NCBI GenBank assembly: GCA_002321895.1
Contig: DCMZ01000016.1
Span: 31,942 to 95,941 of the forward strand
Reading direction: 5' to 3'
From: Bdellovibrionaceae bacterium UBA1609
Lineage (GTDB): Bacteria > Bdellovibrionota > Bdellovibrionia > Bdellovibrionales > UBA1609
DNA: 64,000 nt
Position 1 is the first letter of the stretch. Every line of letters begins with the position of its first letter. Positions 8,004-16,797 of the stretch are shown one piece after another. The notes under the pieces were generated by a model, which was given only the letters and a program-made list of their open reading frames with translations, was not told the origin of the DNA and ran no database searches. The position numbers were made by a program, and so were the translations under genes.

Positions 8004-8251
8004 TCATACTCTCCAGGATGGGGTCACCGGGTCTATGTTGTAATAGTTGAAAAAATCAACTTTTTGGGGATATTACCGCTTATAGCTTCGTAAGGCATTA
8101 GGGTCACTCCTATAATCAAAAAAAATCAAAAAACCTTTGCTAAGAATGTGGGTAGAAGATATTTAAAAACGCTCATTTAAAGTTAATTAAACCCAATAAT
8201 TAGGGGGGCGAGCTCGACGAGTTTGAGCCCATAAATAAAGGAGATTAGGGA

Positions 8252-10261
8252 ATGAATACACTTCTAGCGCCAATTGCTGGTGTTGTCGGGCTGGTTATAT
8301 GCGCGATCATCTATGCCAACGTATCGCGTCAGTCTACAGGAAATGAAAAAATGACAGCTATTGGTGAAGAGATTCATCTTGGAGCGATGACCTTTCTAAA
8401 AGCGCAATATATGAAGCTTTTCGTTTTCGTTATTGTGGTTGCTGGTTTACTCGTTTGGAAATTTAATATTGAAACTGCAGGTGCCTTTGTTTTTGGAGCA
8501 TTTGCTTCCGGTTTAGCTGGATTCATTGGAATGAAGTCGGCGACCAAAGGAAATGTTCGTACTGCGGCCGCAGCGAAAGACAAAGGTGAGGGTGCTGCAT
8601 TACTTGTAGCGTTCAATTCTGGTGCAGTAATGGGCTTGTCGGTGGCCTGTTTGGGTCTTCTTGGTTTAGGTCTTCTTTACATCAAATTTGGTACTGTGGA
8701 TCAGGTGGGAGTTATTACTGGATTCTCAATGGGTGCGTCTTCGATTGCACTATTTGCTCGAATCGGTGGCGGTATTTTTACAAAAGCGGCTGACGTTGGT
8801 GCGGATCTTGTGGGTAAAGTGGAAGCTGGAATCCCAGAGGATGATCCAAGAAACCCAGGTGTTATCGCCGATAACGTTGGTGACAACGTTGGTGATGTTG
8901 CTGGTATGGGTGCCGATATTTTTGAATCCTATGTGGGCGCGATGGTTGCGGCGATTACGATTGCAGCGACAATGACTAGCGATGAAATTTTGGCTCTTGG
9001 AAACATTGAGCAGGGATTTCTTATGGGACTACCTTTATACATGGCGGTTGCTGGTCTAGGCGCTTCTATTATTGGTATTTTTGGAATGAACCTTTTCAAA
9101 AACATGAACCCTTCTAAAGCTTTGAACGGGTCGGAATACACTGCATTTGCTATTTTCTTAGGTATTGTTGTAGTTCTTCTTAATCAGTTTGGTGCCAATA
9201 TGAACATATTCTGGGCGGTTCTTTCTGGTGCTGCAGCCGGATTATTAATCGGTAAGGCAACAGAATACTACACTGCTGCTAAGCCTGTCTTTAAGGTTGC
9301 GGCGGCATCTAAAACTGGCCCCGCAACAAACATCATTGCTGGTATGGCTGTTGGTCTTGAATCATGTGCTGCTCCATTGTTTTTAATTGTTGTAGCTATC
9401 TTCACTTCTTTCCATTTTGCTGGTCTCTACGGTATCGCTATGGCGGCTGTGGGTATGCTTGCGACTGTTGGTGTAACGATGACTATTGATGCCTATGGGC
9501 CGGTAGCTGATAACGCTGGTGGGATTTCAGAAATGTCTGAGCTTGGACCTGAAGTTCGTAAGATCACTGACGGTTTGGATGCCATTGGAAACACCACGGC
9601 TGCGATTGGTAAAGGTTTTGCCATCGGATCTGCGGCTTTGACAGCATTGGCTTTATTCGTATCCTTTAAACAAACAGTAAAAATTTCTACTGGTGCAGAT
9701 GTTGTTATGGATATTACAAACCCAAGTGTTGTGATGGGTTTGTTTTTAGGTGGACTTGTTGTTGTTTTAGCGGCTTCTATGACTATGACGTCTGTGGGTA
9801 AAGCTGCTGCAGAAATGGTGGATGAGATTCGTCGTCAGTTTAGAGAAATCCCAGGTCTTCTTCAGGGAACTGGTAAACCCGATACAGCTCGTTGCGTAGA
9901 GATCTCAACCAATGCGGCGCTAAAAGAGATGATCCTTCCTGGTCTAATTGCTGTGATTTCACCAGTGATAGTTGGACTCGTTTTAGGAGCTCAAGCTCTT
10001 GGTGGAATGCTTGCGGGTGGGTTACTTGTTGGTGTTGTTGTTGCTCTATTTATGTCTAATGCTGGTGGAGCTTGGGATAATGCCAAGAAGTACATCGAAA
10101 GTGGAGACGTTGAAGGTGAGAAAAAGGGAACTGATGCTCACAGTGCTGCCGTTATTGGTGATACTGTTGGCGATCCCTTCAAGGACACAACTGGCCCAGC
10201 TATGAACATTCTCATTAAGTTGATGTCAGTTGTGGCTCTCGTGATTGCTCCAATTTTATAA
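8252..10261 (+). CDS. hppA: membrane-bound ion-pumping pyrophosphatase, K+-dependent type
   Basis: 669 residues, about 16 membrane helices. It couples hydrolysis of cytoplasmic pyrophosphate to pumping H+ or Na+ across the inner membrane. The substrate site is visible: GGGIFTKAADVGADLVGK, then DNVGDNVGDVAGMGADIFES (about residues 170-228), and DAYGPVADNAGG and NTTAAIGKGFAIGSA further on. Alanine in NTTAAIGKG, where K+-independent enzymes carry lysine, marks the K+-dependent class. H+ versus Na+ specificity was not decided. It has a strong AAGGAG SD; the 250-base leader ends in a GC-rich self-complementary stretch at about 8202-8232. It is a single gene with a strong terminator. Confidence 0.95.
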   Translation: MNTLLAPIAGVVGLVICAIIYANVSRQSTGNEKMTAIGEEIHLGAMTFLKAQYMKLFVFVIVVAGLLVWKFNIETAGAFVFGAFASGLAGFIGMKSATKGNVRTAAAAKDKGEGAALLVAFNSGAVMGLSVACLGLLGLGLLYIKFGTVDQVGVITGFSMGASSIALFARIGGGIFTKAADVGADLVGKVEAGIPEDDPRNPGVIADNVGDNVGDVAGMGADIFESYVGAMVAAITIAATMTSDEILALGNIEQGFLMGLPLYMAVAGLGASIIGIFGMNLFKNMNPSKALNGSEYTAFAIFLGIVVVLLNQFGANMNIFWAVLSGAAAGLLIGKATEYYTAAKPVFKVAAASKTGPATNIIAGMAVGLESCAAPLFLIVVAIFTSFHFAGLYGIAMAAVGMLATVGVTMTIDAYGPVADNAGGISEMSELGPEVRKITDGLDAIGNTTAAIGKGFAIGSAALTALALFVSFKQTVKISTGADVVMDITNPSVVMGLFLGGLVVVLAASMTMTSVGKAAAEMVDEIRRQFREIPGLLQGTGKPDTARCVEISTNAALKEMILPGLIAVISPVIVGLVLGAQALGGMLAGGLLVGVVVALFMSNAGGAWDNAKKYIESGDVEGEKKGTDAHSAAVIGDTVGDPFKDTTGPAMNILIKLMSVVALVIAPIL

Positions 10262-10287
10262 TTGGTAGTTTATTTTATTTGTTCATT

Positions 10288-10321
10288 GGGCCCAGTCATT
10301 TGATTGCTGGGCCCTTTTTTT
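10288..10321 (+). terminator. Rho-independent terminator of hppA
   Basis: A perfect 8-bp stem, GGGCCCAG (10288-10295) with CTGGGCCC (10307-10314), has an 11-base loop and is followed by seven T. Confidence 0.9.
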
Positions 10322-10329
10322 GGTGAAAA

Positions 10330-11292
10330 ATGGGCTATTCGTCGGATCTTCAACAGTTAGAGCCACTCTTTTCGAAGAGTGATTTCCCGCCCCATTCTGT
10401 ATGGGAACGGAGGTTTAGTACTGTTTATGAAAATGCACATGGATATATTGCCTGTCGGAAATTTAATGAAGGACTGATTTTAGGAGGGGATCCTGTTTTA
10501 AAGTCAGGGGCTTGTTATTCCTCATTCTTCAAAGAGTTAAAAGAGGATCACCCTAAGAGTGCTATCACAGGGTACTATTTTTCCAAAAAAGTGGCACAGG
10601 AATCGTGCTGGAGAACTTTTAAAGCGGGTACCTCGGAAATCTTGGATATGGAAACTTTTAGTCTCAAAGGCCATCGAGCTAGAGATTTAAGAAGAGCTAA
10701 GAATCATTGTCCTAAGTTGAATGTTAAGTTTTCCCTTTTAGAAGGTAAACGTCTCAAAAATTATAAAAAGAGAATCAATCAACTGTATGGAATATGGTTG
10801 GGTTCCAAGCCAGGGCCAGTGATAAGGTTTTTGTTGGGCCCACCTGTCGTTAAGGAGAACGACAAGGTATTTGTCGCTGTTGATGAGAATGACGAATTGA
10901 AAGGCTATCTGATTTGCTGTCCCTACAGTTCGCAGAAGTGTTATTACTTGGATCAATTTGTTCGTCACCCGACGACCAACAAATTTGTTATGGACAATTT
11001 AATTTTGCATGCCATTGAGCATTTTGAAGCCGAAGGGGTAAGGCAACTGAGCTTTGGATTTAGTGCCTTCAATGCTGTGACAATTAAAGGGCCAATATCA
11101 ACAGCACTTTGGTTAAAGTCCAAAACAGACTGGTTTTACCCTAACAGAAGCTTACTTCACTATAAGTCAAAATTTACCACTCATAGAGAGTGTCGCTATA
11201 TTTTAATGTCACCTGAAGGGGCTACGTGGAAGCAGATATCATTGCTTCTAAAGGGAACTTTTAAAAATGAGCCTCGTCCTTTACAGCTCTAA
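10330..11292 (+). CDS. DUF2156 / phosphatidylglycerol lysyltransferase C-domain-like protein
   Basis: 320 residues with a double-GNAT layout as in the soluble C-domain of MprF-type aminoacyl-lipid synthases. Visible features are ILGGDPV (about 50), a basic RARDLRRAKN motif (about 118-127), and a second half with KGYLICCPYS, YLDQFVRHP and LSFGFSAF. The MprF membrane domain is absent, so this is the stand-alone cytosolic type; aminoacyl transfer to lipid is only a family-based suggestion. It starts nine bases after the hppA terminator with only a weak GGTG SD. It overlaps lpxD tail to tail by 12 bases. Confidence 0.7.
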   Translation: MGYSSDLQQLEPLFSKSDFPPHSVWERRFSTVYENAHGYIACRKFNEGLILGGDPVLKSGACYSSFFKELKEDHPKSAITGYYFSKKVAQESCWRTFKAGTSEILDMETFSLKGHRARDLRRAKNHCPKLNVKFSLLEGKRLKNYKKRINQLYGIWLGSKPGPVIRFLLGPPVVKENDKVFVAVDENDELKGYLICCPYSSQKCYYLDQFVRHPTTNKFVMDNLILHAIEHFEAEGVRQLSFGFSAFNAVTIKGPISTALWLKSKTDWFYPNRSLLHYKSKFTTHRECRYILMSPEGATWKQISLLLKGTFKNEPRPLQL

Positions 11293-12336
11293 TTTTTTCA
11301 TGATTTTTTTAAGCATTTTACGCATTTCAGGTAAGTGCGGCAGCGTGGAGTAGGCCCTAATTGCGTCCCGATGTTTAAGGATCGGATATCCTCCAAAAGC
11401 ACCACTTTCATCAAGTGATTTTGTAATTGCAGTTAAGGCAGAAATTTGAACATTATCCGTGACGTGAATATGACCCGCAACGCTAGTTCGCCCACCGCAT
11501 ACAAAATTATTTCCAATGGTCGTAGAGCCAGCGAGAATAAATCCGGCTGTGATCAGGCAGTTCTCTCCAATGTCATGGTTGTGACCGAAATGACAGTGGT
11601 TGTCCACTTTGGTCCCCCGGCGAATGATACTATCTTTAAATGTGCCTCGATCTAAGTTCACGCCCGACCCAATATGTACATCATCTTGTAATATGGATTT
11701 TCCGAAATGGGGTACCCGATAGTGGTCAAAATTTTTATCGTCAGCATAACCAAACCCCTCGGTGCCAACGGATGATTGAGGATGAACTTCACAGCGATTT
11801 CCAATTTCGCAGTGGTGACTAATGTACACCTGGGAATGTATTTCACATTCCTCGCCTATGGATGAGTGTGCTCCAATAGTTGTGTTGGCTCCTACCGTCG
11901 TATGAGCTCCAATGGTGACATGAGCCCCAATGCTTGAATTAGGGCCTATCCGAACCAAATTTCCTATTTGAGCCGTAGGATGCACGTAACTGCTAGGGTG
12001 AATGTTTTCTTCCCCCCACTCGTGATTCTCGAGCTTGTACTTAAATTGAGCATCGTTAATCCGAGCCATTGCCAAACGAACATTTTTTGAAGCCGCCAAG
12101 CATTGAGAGTCGGCGGAGATCTTTTGTTCTGCCAATGATGATAACTTTTCAGGAACTACGATGAGGGTTGCGGTACCTTTTAATGCTCTATCCAAATCCT
12201 TTTCATCGCTGGCAAATACTAAAGAATTGGGTCGATCGGTACCTGCGTGATCTGTTCCGGTAACTTCCAGATCCTGGTTTCCCTGGATATATGAAATCCA
12301 CTGTTGATATTTATCAATGAGTTCAGATGCTTTCAT
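11281..12336 (-). CDS. lpxD: UDP-3-O-acylglucosamine N-acyltransferase, LpxD-like
   Basis: 351 residues: an N-terminal uridine-binding-like domain (about 1-100), a left-handed beta-helix of hexapeptide repeats (about 110-310, many IG-xxx-I turns) and a C-terminal helical end (MRKMLKKIMKKLEL). The LpxD landmarks are DRGTF (about 232) and the active-site region HFGHNHDIGENCLI. LpxD adds the second acyl chain in lipid A synthesis. It stands alone here instead of in the bamA-skp-lpxD-fabZ-lpxA cluster, so it may be a second, divergent copy. AAGAGGT is a good SD. Confidence 0.85.
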   Translation of the reverse strand: MKASELIDKYQQWISYIQGNQDLEVTGTDHAGTDRPNSLVFASDEKDLDRALKGTATLIVVPEKLSSLAEQKISADSQCLAASKNVRLAMARINDAQFKYKLENHEWGEENIHPSSYVHPTAQIGNLVRIGPNSSIGAHVTIGAHTTVGANTTIGAHSSIGEECEIHSQVYISHHCEIGNRCEVHPQSSVGTEGFGYADDKNFDHYRVPHFGKSILQDDVHIGSGVNLDRGTFKDSIIRRGTKVDNHCHFGHNHDIGENCLITAGFILAGSTTIGNNFVCGGRTSVAGHIHVTDNVQISALTAITKSLDESGAFGGYPILKHRDAIRAYSTLPHLPEMRKMLKKIMKKLEL

Positions 12337-12529
12337 AGTGACCTCTTAAATAGAGCTGTTCGGCTTCGAAAAATGTCTTAAGCGACCTTTAAACTACTTA
12401 TTGTGTCTATGTGACGCAATGGAAACGTATTCAGAAGCCTTGGAAACGGTAAAGGGGCTTAAATCGCACGGATGCTAAGCGTTATTTCCTAGTATTATCA
12501 ATAATTTCACTCTATTTGTAGCTCCAGGT

Positions 12530-12558
12530 TTGACAATTTAAAGCAACGAAATTTAGAA
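12530..12558 (+). promoter_or_regulatory. candidate sigma-70-type promoter for the lysine-rich protein-infA-tex operon
   Basis: A perfect -35 hexamer TTGACA at 12530-12535 is followed after 17 bases by a weak -10, TTTAGA (12553-12558). It lies about 75 bases before the gene at 12631, inside the roughly 290-base region (12337-12630) shared with the divergent lpxD. Two AAACGTT direct repeats follow between 12563 and 12581. The rest of the region shows nothing else clear. Confidence 0.4.
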
Positions 12559-12630
12559 GGTAAACGTTAAGAAAACGTTGAGGCGACCACCAACGACATC
12601 GTGGGTTCTGCATAAGACAAAGGTGAACGC

Positions 12631-13104
12631 ATGGCCAAGAAGAAAGCTACTAAAAAGAAAGCAAAAGTAAGTAAAACGGCTAAAAAGAAAGTCGCGAAAA
12701 AGAAGTCGGTGAAAAAATCGTCCACAAGTAAGGTTGGTAAAAGGGCTGCTGTGGCTAAGGCGGCTAAAAAAACGCGCAAAAAATCTGCTAAAAAAGCGAC
12801 CCCAGAGGCCTCTAAGCCAGTGAGAAAGGGCAAGACCTCCGCGTCAAAGCCAGAGAGATCTTCATTAGTGGATCGATCAAAACTGTCCTCCAAGGAGATG
12901 GAGCTCGTAAAGAAATGGGACAATCTTCACAAACGCCACGGGAAAACAGAGCCAAAGCCCTATAATATGCGTGAAGAGTATACAGAAAGGGCTCCCATCG
13001 ATCATAAGCACTTAGGATGGGGCTTTGTATTGAAAAATGTTAATGATCGCTTGGAAGTTTTATTTGAATCAGGTATTAAAACCTTAATCTCAAATTATAA
13101 GTAA
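12631..13104 (+). CDS. lysine-rich (histone H1-like) protein with a C-terminal Tudor/UvrD-tail-like domain
   Basis: 157 residues. Residues 1-75 are almost only Lys, Ala, Ser and Thr with KKAK/AKK repeats, like bacterial H1-type tails that bind DNA or RNA. The C-terminal 40 residues (DHKHLGWGFVLKNVNDRLEV, then FESGIKTLI) resemble the small beta-barrel 'GxGxV...v.F..G.K.L' module at the end of UvrD and in related proteins; this is inference. It has a good SD (AAGGTG). It begins an apparent operon with infA (20-base gap) and tex (23-base gap), which suggests a nucleic-acid or translation role. Confidence 0.65.
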   Translation: MAKKKATKKKAKVSKTAKKKVAKKKSVKKSSTSKVGKRAAVAKAAKKTRKKSAKKATPEASKPVRKGKTSASKPERSSLVDRSKLSSKEMELVKKWDNLHKRHGKTEPKPYNMREEYTERAPIDHKHLGWGFVLKNVNDRLEVLFESGIKTLISNYK

Positions 13105-13124
13105 TTTCAAAGGGTCTCATATAT

Positions 13125-13343
13125 ATGGCAAAGGATGATTTAGCACAGCTCGAAGGAAAAGTGATCGACGCAGGAGCTGGCGGCTTGTACAAAATCAAGT
13201 TGGAAAACGAAGTGGAAATACAGGCTAAGCTTTGCGGGAAAATGAGACGATTTAATATTCGAGTGGTTGTGGGAGATCGTGTGACAGTTGGAGTTTCTCC
13301 ATACGATCCAACTCATGGCCTCATTATGTACAGACACAAATAG
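13125..13343 (+). CDS. infA: translation initiation factor IF-1
   Basis: 72 residues, exactly family length, one S1/OB fold: GKVIDAGAGGLYKIKLENEVE, then CGKMRRFNIRVVVGDRVTV, then SPYDPTHGLIMYRHK. These match the IF-1 signatures (xGKMRxxxIRxxxGDxVxVxxSPYDxxxGxIxxR). IF-1 occupies the 30S A site during initiation. It sits between the lysine-rich protein gene and tex, not beside rpmJ/secY. It has an AAGGG SD. Whether another infA exists elsewhere is not visible. Confidence 0.93.
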   Translation: MAKDDLAQLEGKVIDAGAGGLYKIKLENEVEIQAKLCGKMRRFNIRVVVGDRVTVGVSPYDPTHGLIMYRHK

Positions 13344-13366
13344 CAACCCTTAAGTTACCCAAAGCT

Positions 13367-15751
13367 ATGAATCTTAATCCTCAAAAACAAAATCATTTTA
13401 AAAAGTTTCTCAAAGGTATTCCTGAAAAAGGGATTCTAAGTGTTTTAGCTCTTGTCGAAGAAGGGGCGACGGTTCCCTTTATTGCCCGATACAGAAAAGA
13501 AAAGACGGGTAATTTGGATGAAGTTCAAATTCGATCCATTATCGATGTGAATGAAACATTCGACCAGTTAGTTAAACGAAAAGAATTTGTACTCGATGAA
13601 ATCGAGAAACAAGGAAATCTAACTCCTGAACTGAAAAAGCAAATCACGGATTGTGATGAGCTTGGTGAGCTGGAAGAGATATATCGACCCTATAAGAGAA
13701 AAAAGAAAACCAAGGCCACATTGGCGAGAGATGCTGGCATCGAACCGCTGGCAGATTGGATTTGGGGCATTGGCCATGGGGAAGTAGATCCTGCTGGAGT
13801 GACTCTAGAGGTGAAAGCGAAAGAGTTCATTAATCAGGAAAAAGGCTACGTCACATATGAAGAAATTCTCCGAGGGGCACAGCATATTATTGTTGAGCGA
13901 TTGGCGAATGATTCTGAACTACGATCTAAAGTTAAAGAAGATTATCAAAAGAATGCAAAAATAATCTCTGAAAAAGGTCAAAAATACAAAGTGCACTCTA
14001 AGTATGAGACTTATAAAGAGTATTCTGAGTCTGTTGTAAAGCTTCAGACTCCTAAAACTTCACATAGATATCTTGCGATTCGTAGAGGGTGGCAAGAAGG
14101 TGAGCTTAAAGTTCGTATGGAGTCCAATGACGAGCAGCTGCTTTCCATTTTTGAATCGGCAGCATTGTCTAAGCCTGACGTTGTTGCCAGCTCATTTTTA
14201 AAGGGATGTGCAAAAACAGCTCTCAATGTTCATGTAGTTCCATCAATTGTGAATGAGATCCATCGACAGTTAAAAGAGTTGGCAGACACTCATGCGATCA
14301 CTGTGTTTGCTCAAAATGTTAAAAAAGTTTTGATGGGAAGTCCGTTTGGTTCAAAGGTTGTTTTGGGTGTAGATCCTGGGATTCGCACAGGATGTAAAAT
14401 TGCCTTAGTGGATAAGAGCGGTACGTTTGTAACCGATACTGTTTTGCACACTGAAGGTGAAGGCGCGAAAGAAAAAGCTAAAAAATTATTTGGAGAAGTG
14501 GCTCAGCAAATCACCATCGAAGCCGTTGCCGTAGGAAATGGAACTCATGGTCGAGAAACTGAAAAGTTTATTTCAGATATTTTTAAAGAATTAAAATTAG
14601 AAATTCCTGTAGTTTTAGTTAATGAGTCGGGAGCTAGTATTTACTCTGCTTCTGATGTTGCGAGAGAAGAGTTTCCAGAACTTGACCTTACTATTCGTGG
14701 AGCTATTTCGATCGCAAGAAGGCTGCAAGATCCTTTGGCAGAGCTTGTTAAGATTGAGCCTAAGTCCATCGGCGTAGGTCAATATCAGCATGATGTTAAC
14801 CAAACTCAGCTTAAGAAAAGTCTGCATAATGTAGTAGAGGATTGTGTGAACCATGTGGGTGTGAACCTCAATACGGCTTCAGAGTCACTCTTGCAGTATG
14901 TTGCTGGAATTGGTCCGGCGGTGGCCAAGAATATAGTTACGCATCGGCAAGAAAAAGGTCTGTTTAAGTCGAGACAGCAGCTCCAGGATGTTTCTAGATT
15001 CTCTTCTAAAACATTTGAGCAAAGTGCTGGTTTCCTAAGAATTGTTGATGGGGACTCTCCTCTTGATGCAACAGGAGTTCATCCGGAGCGCTATCAAGCC
15101 GTAAATGATATGGCGAAAGAAGCCGGAATGACGGCTAAAGAGCTTATGGGAAAAGCTTCTAAGACCCTGGATCGATCTAAGTGGGCAGAGTTAGTGGGAG
15201 GATTCACCTTTAATGATATCGTTAAAGAACTGGATGAGCCCGGTAGAGATCCACGTGATCCCTATAAGATTTTTAAATTTAGAGATGATATTCATGAGGT
15301 TAAGGACCTAGCTAAAGAGATGTTGTGTCCCGGTATCGTTACGAATGTAACCAACTTTGGAGCGTTTGTTGATATTGGCGTTCATCAAGATGGCTTAGTT
15401 CATATTTCTGAGTTATCGAACTCTTTTATTGATGATCCTAAGAAAGTGGTTAGCCCAGGAGATCAGGTACAAGTAAAAGTGCTTGGTGTGGACGTGGAGA
15501 AGAAACAAATCTCCCTTTCTCTATTGGTTGATGGAAAACAACCTCAAACTCAACGACCGGGGAATAAAAAATCGGCGCGACCGGGGAGTGGTAAAGGTAA
15601 AAAAGGTCAAACTGGCGCGAAAGGTAAACGGCCTCAGGGTAAACGGCCTCCTAAAAAAGGCGGAAGCCCGCGTGCTCCTAAAAGACCAGCATTTTCACAA
15701 AATCCATTTGCTGACTTGGCAGCTCAGTTGAAATCTGGTGACGACAACTAA
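13367..15751 (+). CDS. tex: RNA-binding transcription accessory protein Tex
   Basis: 794 residues in the Tex order. An N-terminal helical domain comes first (EEGATVPFIARYRKEKTGNL near the start). Then come a YqgF-like RNase H fold (GVDPGIRTGCKIALVD, about 336-351), helix-hairpin-helix motifs (VAGIGPAVAKNIVTHRQEKG, about 514-533) and an S1 domain (about 653-722, NVTNFGAFVDIG and DGLVHISELS). The C-terminus adds some 60 residues of Lys/Arg/Gly/Pro-rich tail (GKGKKG, GKRPPKKGG) beyond the standard protein. No clear SD precedes the ATG, and translation may depend on the close upstream infA. Confidence 0.95.
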   Translation: MNLNPQKQNHFKKFLKGIPEKGILSVLALVEEGATVPFIARYRKEKTGNLDEVQIRSIIDVNETFDQLVKRKEFVLDEIEKQGNLTPELKKQITDCDELGELEEIYRPYKRKKKTKATLARDAGIEPLADWIWGIGHGEVDPAGVTLEVKAKEFINQEKGYVTYEEILRGAQHIIVERLANDSELRSKVKEDYQKNAKIISEKGQKYKVHSKYETYKEYSESVVKLQTPKTSHRYLAIRRGWQEGELKVRMESNDEQLLSIFESAALSKPDVVASSFLKGCAKTALNVHVVPSIVNEIHRQLKELADTHAITVFAQNVKKVLMGSPFGSKVVLGVDPGIRTGCKIALVDKSGTFVTDTVLHTEGEGAKEKAKKLFGEVAQQITIEAVAVGNGTHGRETEKFISDIFKELKLEIPVVLVNESGASIYSASDVAREEFPELDLTIRGAISIARRLQDPLAELVKIEPKSIGVGQYQHDVNQTQLKKSLHNVVEDCVNHVGVNLNTASESLLQYVAGIGPAVAKNIVTHRQEKGLFKSRQQLQDVSRFSSKTFEQSAGFLRIVDGDSPLDATGVHPERYQAVNDMAKEAGMTAKELMGKASKTLDRSKWAELVGGFTFNDIVKELDEPGRDPRDPYKIFKFRDDIHEVKDLAKEMLCPGIVTNVTNFGAFVDIGVHQDGLVHISELSNSFIDDPKKVVSPGDQVQVKVLGVDVEKKQISLSLLVDGKQPQTQRPGNKKSARPGSGKGKKGQTGAKGKRPQGKRPPKKGGSPRAPKRPAFSQNPFADLAAQLKSGDDN

Positions 15752-15763
15752 AGTCACCAGTTT
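15735..15763 (+). terminator. possible terminator of the infA-tex operon
   Basis: A perfect 8-bp stem, CTGGTGAC (15735-15742) with GTCACCAG (15753-15760), spans the tex stop codon in its 10-base loop. It is followed only by TTT and a C/T-rich stretch, so termination strength is doubtful. Confidence 0.4.
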
Positions 15764-15809
15764 CCTCTCATGGGAGTTGAAGTTTCCAGTTTTTATAAAT
15801 CGCTGAAAA

Positions 15810-16598
15810 TTAGTTTTCTTTTTTAGATGCTATGAGTGTGTTGGCAAATTCGGTAAAGCCATCACCACCCTTTTCATTACAAATGTATTTGGGTAAATGA
15901 GTGAGTCTCTCTTTAAATTCGGAAATATTCTCAACGGCTACGCTTAGCTTGAAGTTTTCAAACATGGGTTCGTCATTGGGTGAATCACCGATGAAAACGG
16001 CTTTCGAATTTGCATTTTCCCAGGTTAAGCTAAGCTCATTTTCACAATAGGTTTTTACCATTTTGAATTTATCGTGGTCGCCAAACCATCCATTAACATG
16101 TATGGAACTTACTTTTGCAATAGCTCCAGCTGAATGAAAATGATCCACAATTTTGTCTATGTCACTTGCGGGTAAAGGATCCACATCCTCACAGAAGTCG
16201 ATAGCTAGATCCAGTTGTCGACAAAACTGATCAGATGCCACCGCTGCGCCTGGAACGTCCATTAGAATTTTATCACGAACCTCTGCTAGTTTTTTTTGGT
16301 TGGATTCCCGTTCTTCTACCGATTGAAAATAGAATCTCTTCATGGTCCCACTTGCGTGTCGAAAATAGAATCCGCCATTTTCGCCGATGACGCCATGAAC
16401 TGGCCAAAACCGTGCAATCAATTCACACCATCCAGCAGGACGTCCGGTGACCGGGACCAAAGTAAAGCCGGATTCAAAAAGTTTCCATAGAGCGTTGTAT
16501 GCGTTGGCGTGAATTTTTCCATTGTGAGAAATGGTGTCATCTATATCGCAAAAAATGAGTGAAATTGAATGGGTAGTTAGTTCTTTTAAGTTTTTCAA
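15810..16598 (-). CDS. HAD-superfamily IIB phosphatase (Cof / mannosyl-3-phosphoglycerate phosphatase-like)
   Basis: About 262 residues with the HAD motifs in order: motif I IFCDIDDTIS (nucleophile and acid Asp pair), motif II PVTGRPAGW, a cap with HGVIGENGGFYF typical of the Cof-type IIB group, and motif IV VFIGDSPNDEPMF. It should remove phosphate from a sugar phosphate or similar small molecule; the substrate is unknown. A TTG at 16598 follows AAGGTGAT at suitable spacing and is preferred. A GTG at 16607 is the longer alternative but has no SD. It stands alone between the convergent tex and the divergent topA. Confidence 0.8.
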   Translation of the reverse strand: MKNLKELTTHSISLIFCDIDDTISHNGKIHANAYNALWKLFESGFTLVPVTGRPAGWCELIARFWPVHGVIGENGGFYFRHASGTMKRFYFQSVEERESNQKKLAEVRDKILMDVPGAAVASDQFCRQLDLAIDFCEDVDPLPASDIDKIVDHFHSAGAIAKVSSIHVNGWFGDHDKFKMVKTYCENELSLTWENANSKAVFIGDSPNDEPMFENFKLSVAVENISEFKERLTHLPKYICNEKGGDGFTEFANTLIASKKEN

Positions 16599-16797
16599 AG
16601 AGATCACCTTGGTAAAAAATTGATGCTATCTTAATTAAGAATCGAATTATTAGGCAGTGCCTTCGGCGAGGTTTGACGCATTACGCTGATTGCGATTGTT
16701 GATTAAATTCAATTCTCCTTGCACCTTGTATTACATGTATGGTCTCTAAAGACCCTTAATTCACCCTATATATATAGTCAAAGCTGTGGAGTTGAAA

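Noticed and set aside
8045..8065. AGTTGA-AAAAA-TCAACT hairpin with T-run upstream of hppA as a terminator or riboswitch
   Set aside because: Only 6 AT-rich base pairs, no transcript known to end there and no recognised riboswitch core.
12419..12478. 19-codon plus-strand frame between lpxD and the lysine-rich protein gene
   Set aside because: No SD, no hydrophobic or conserved feature; likely chance.
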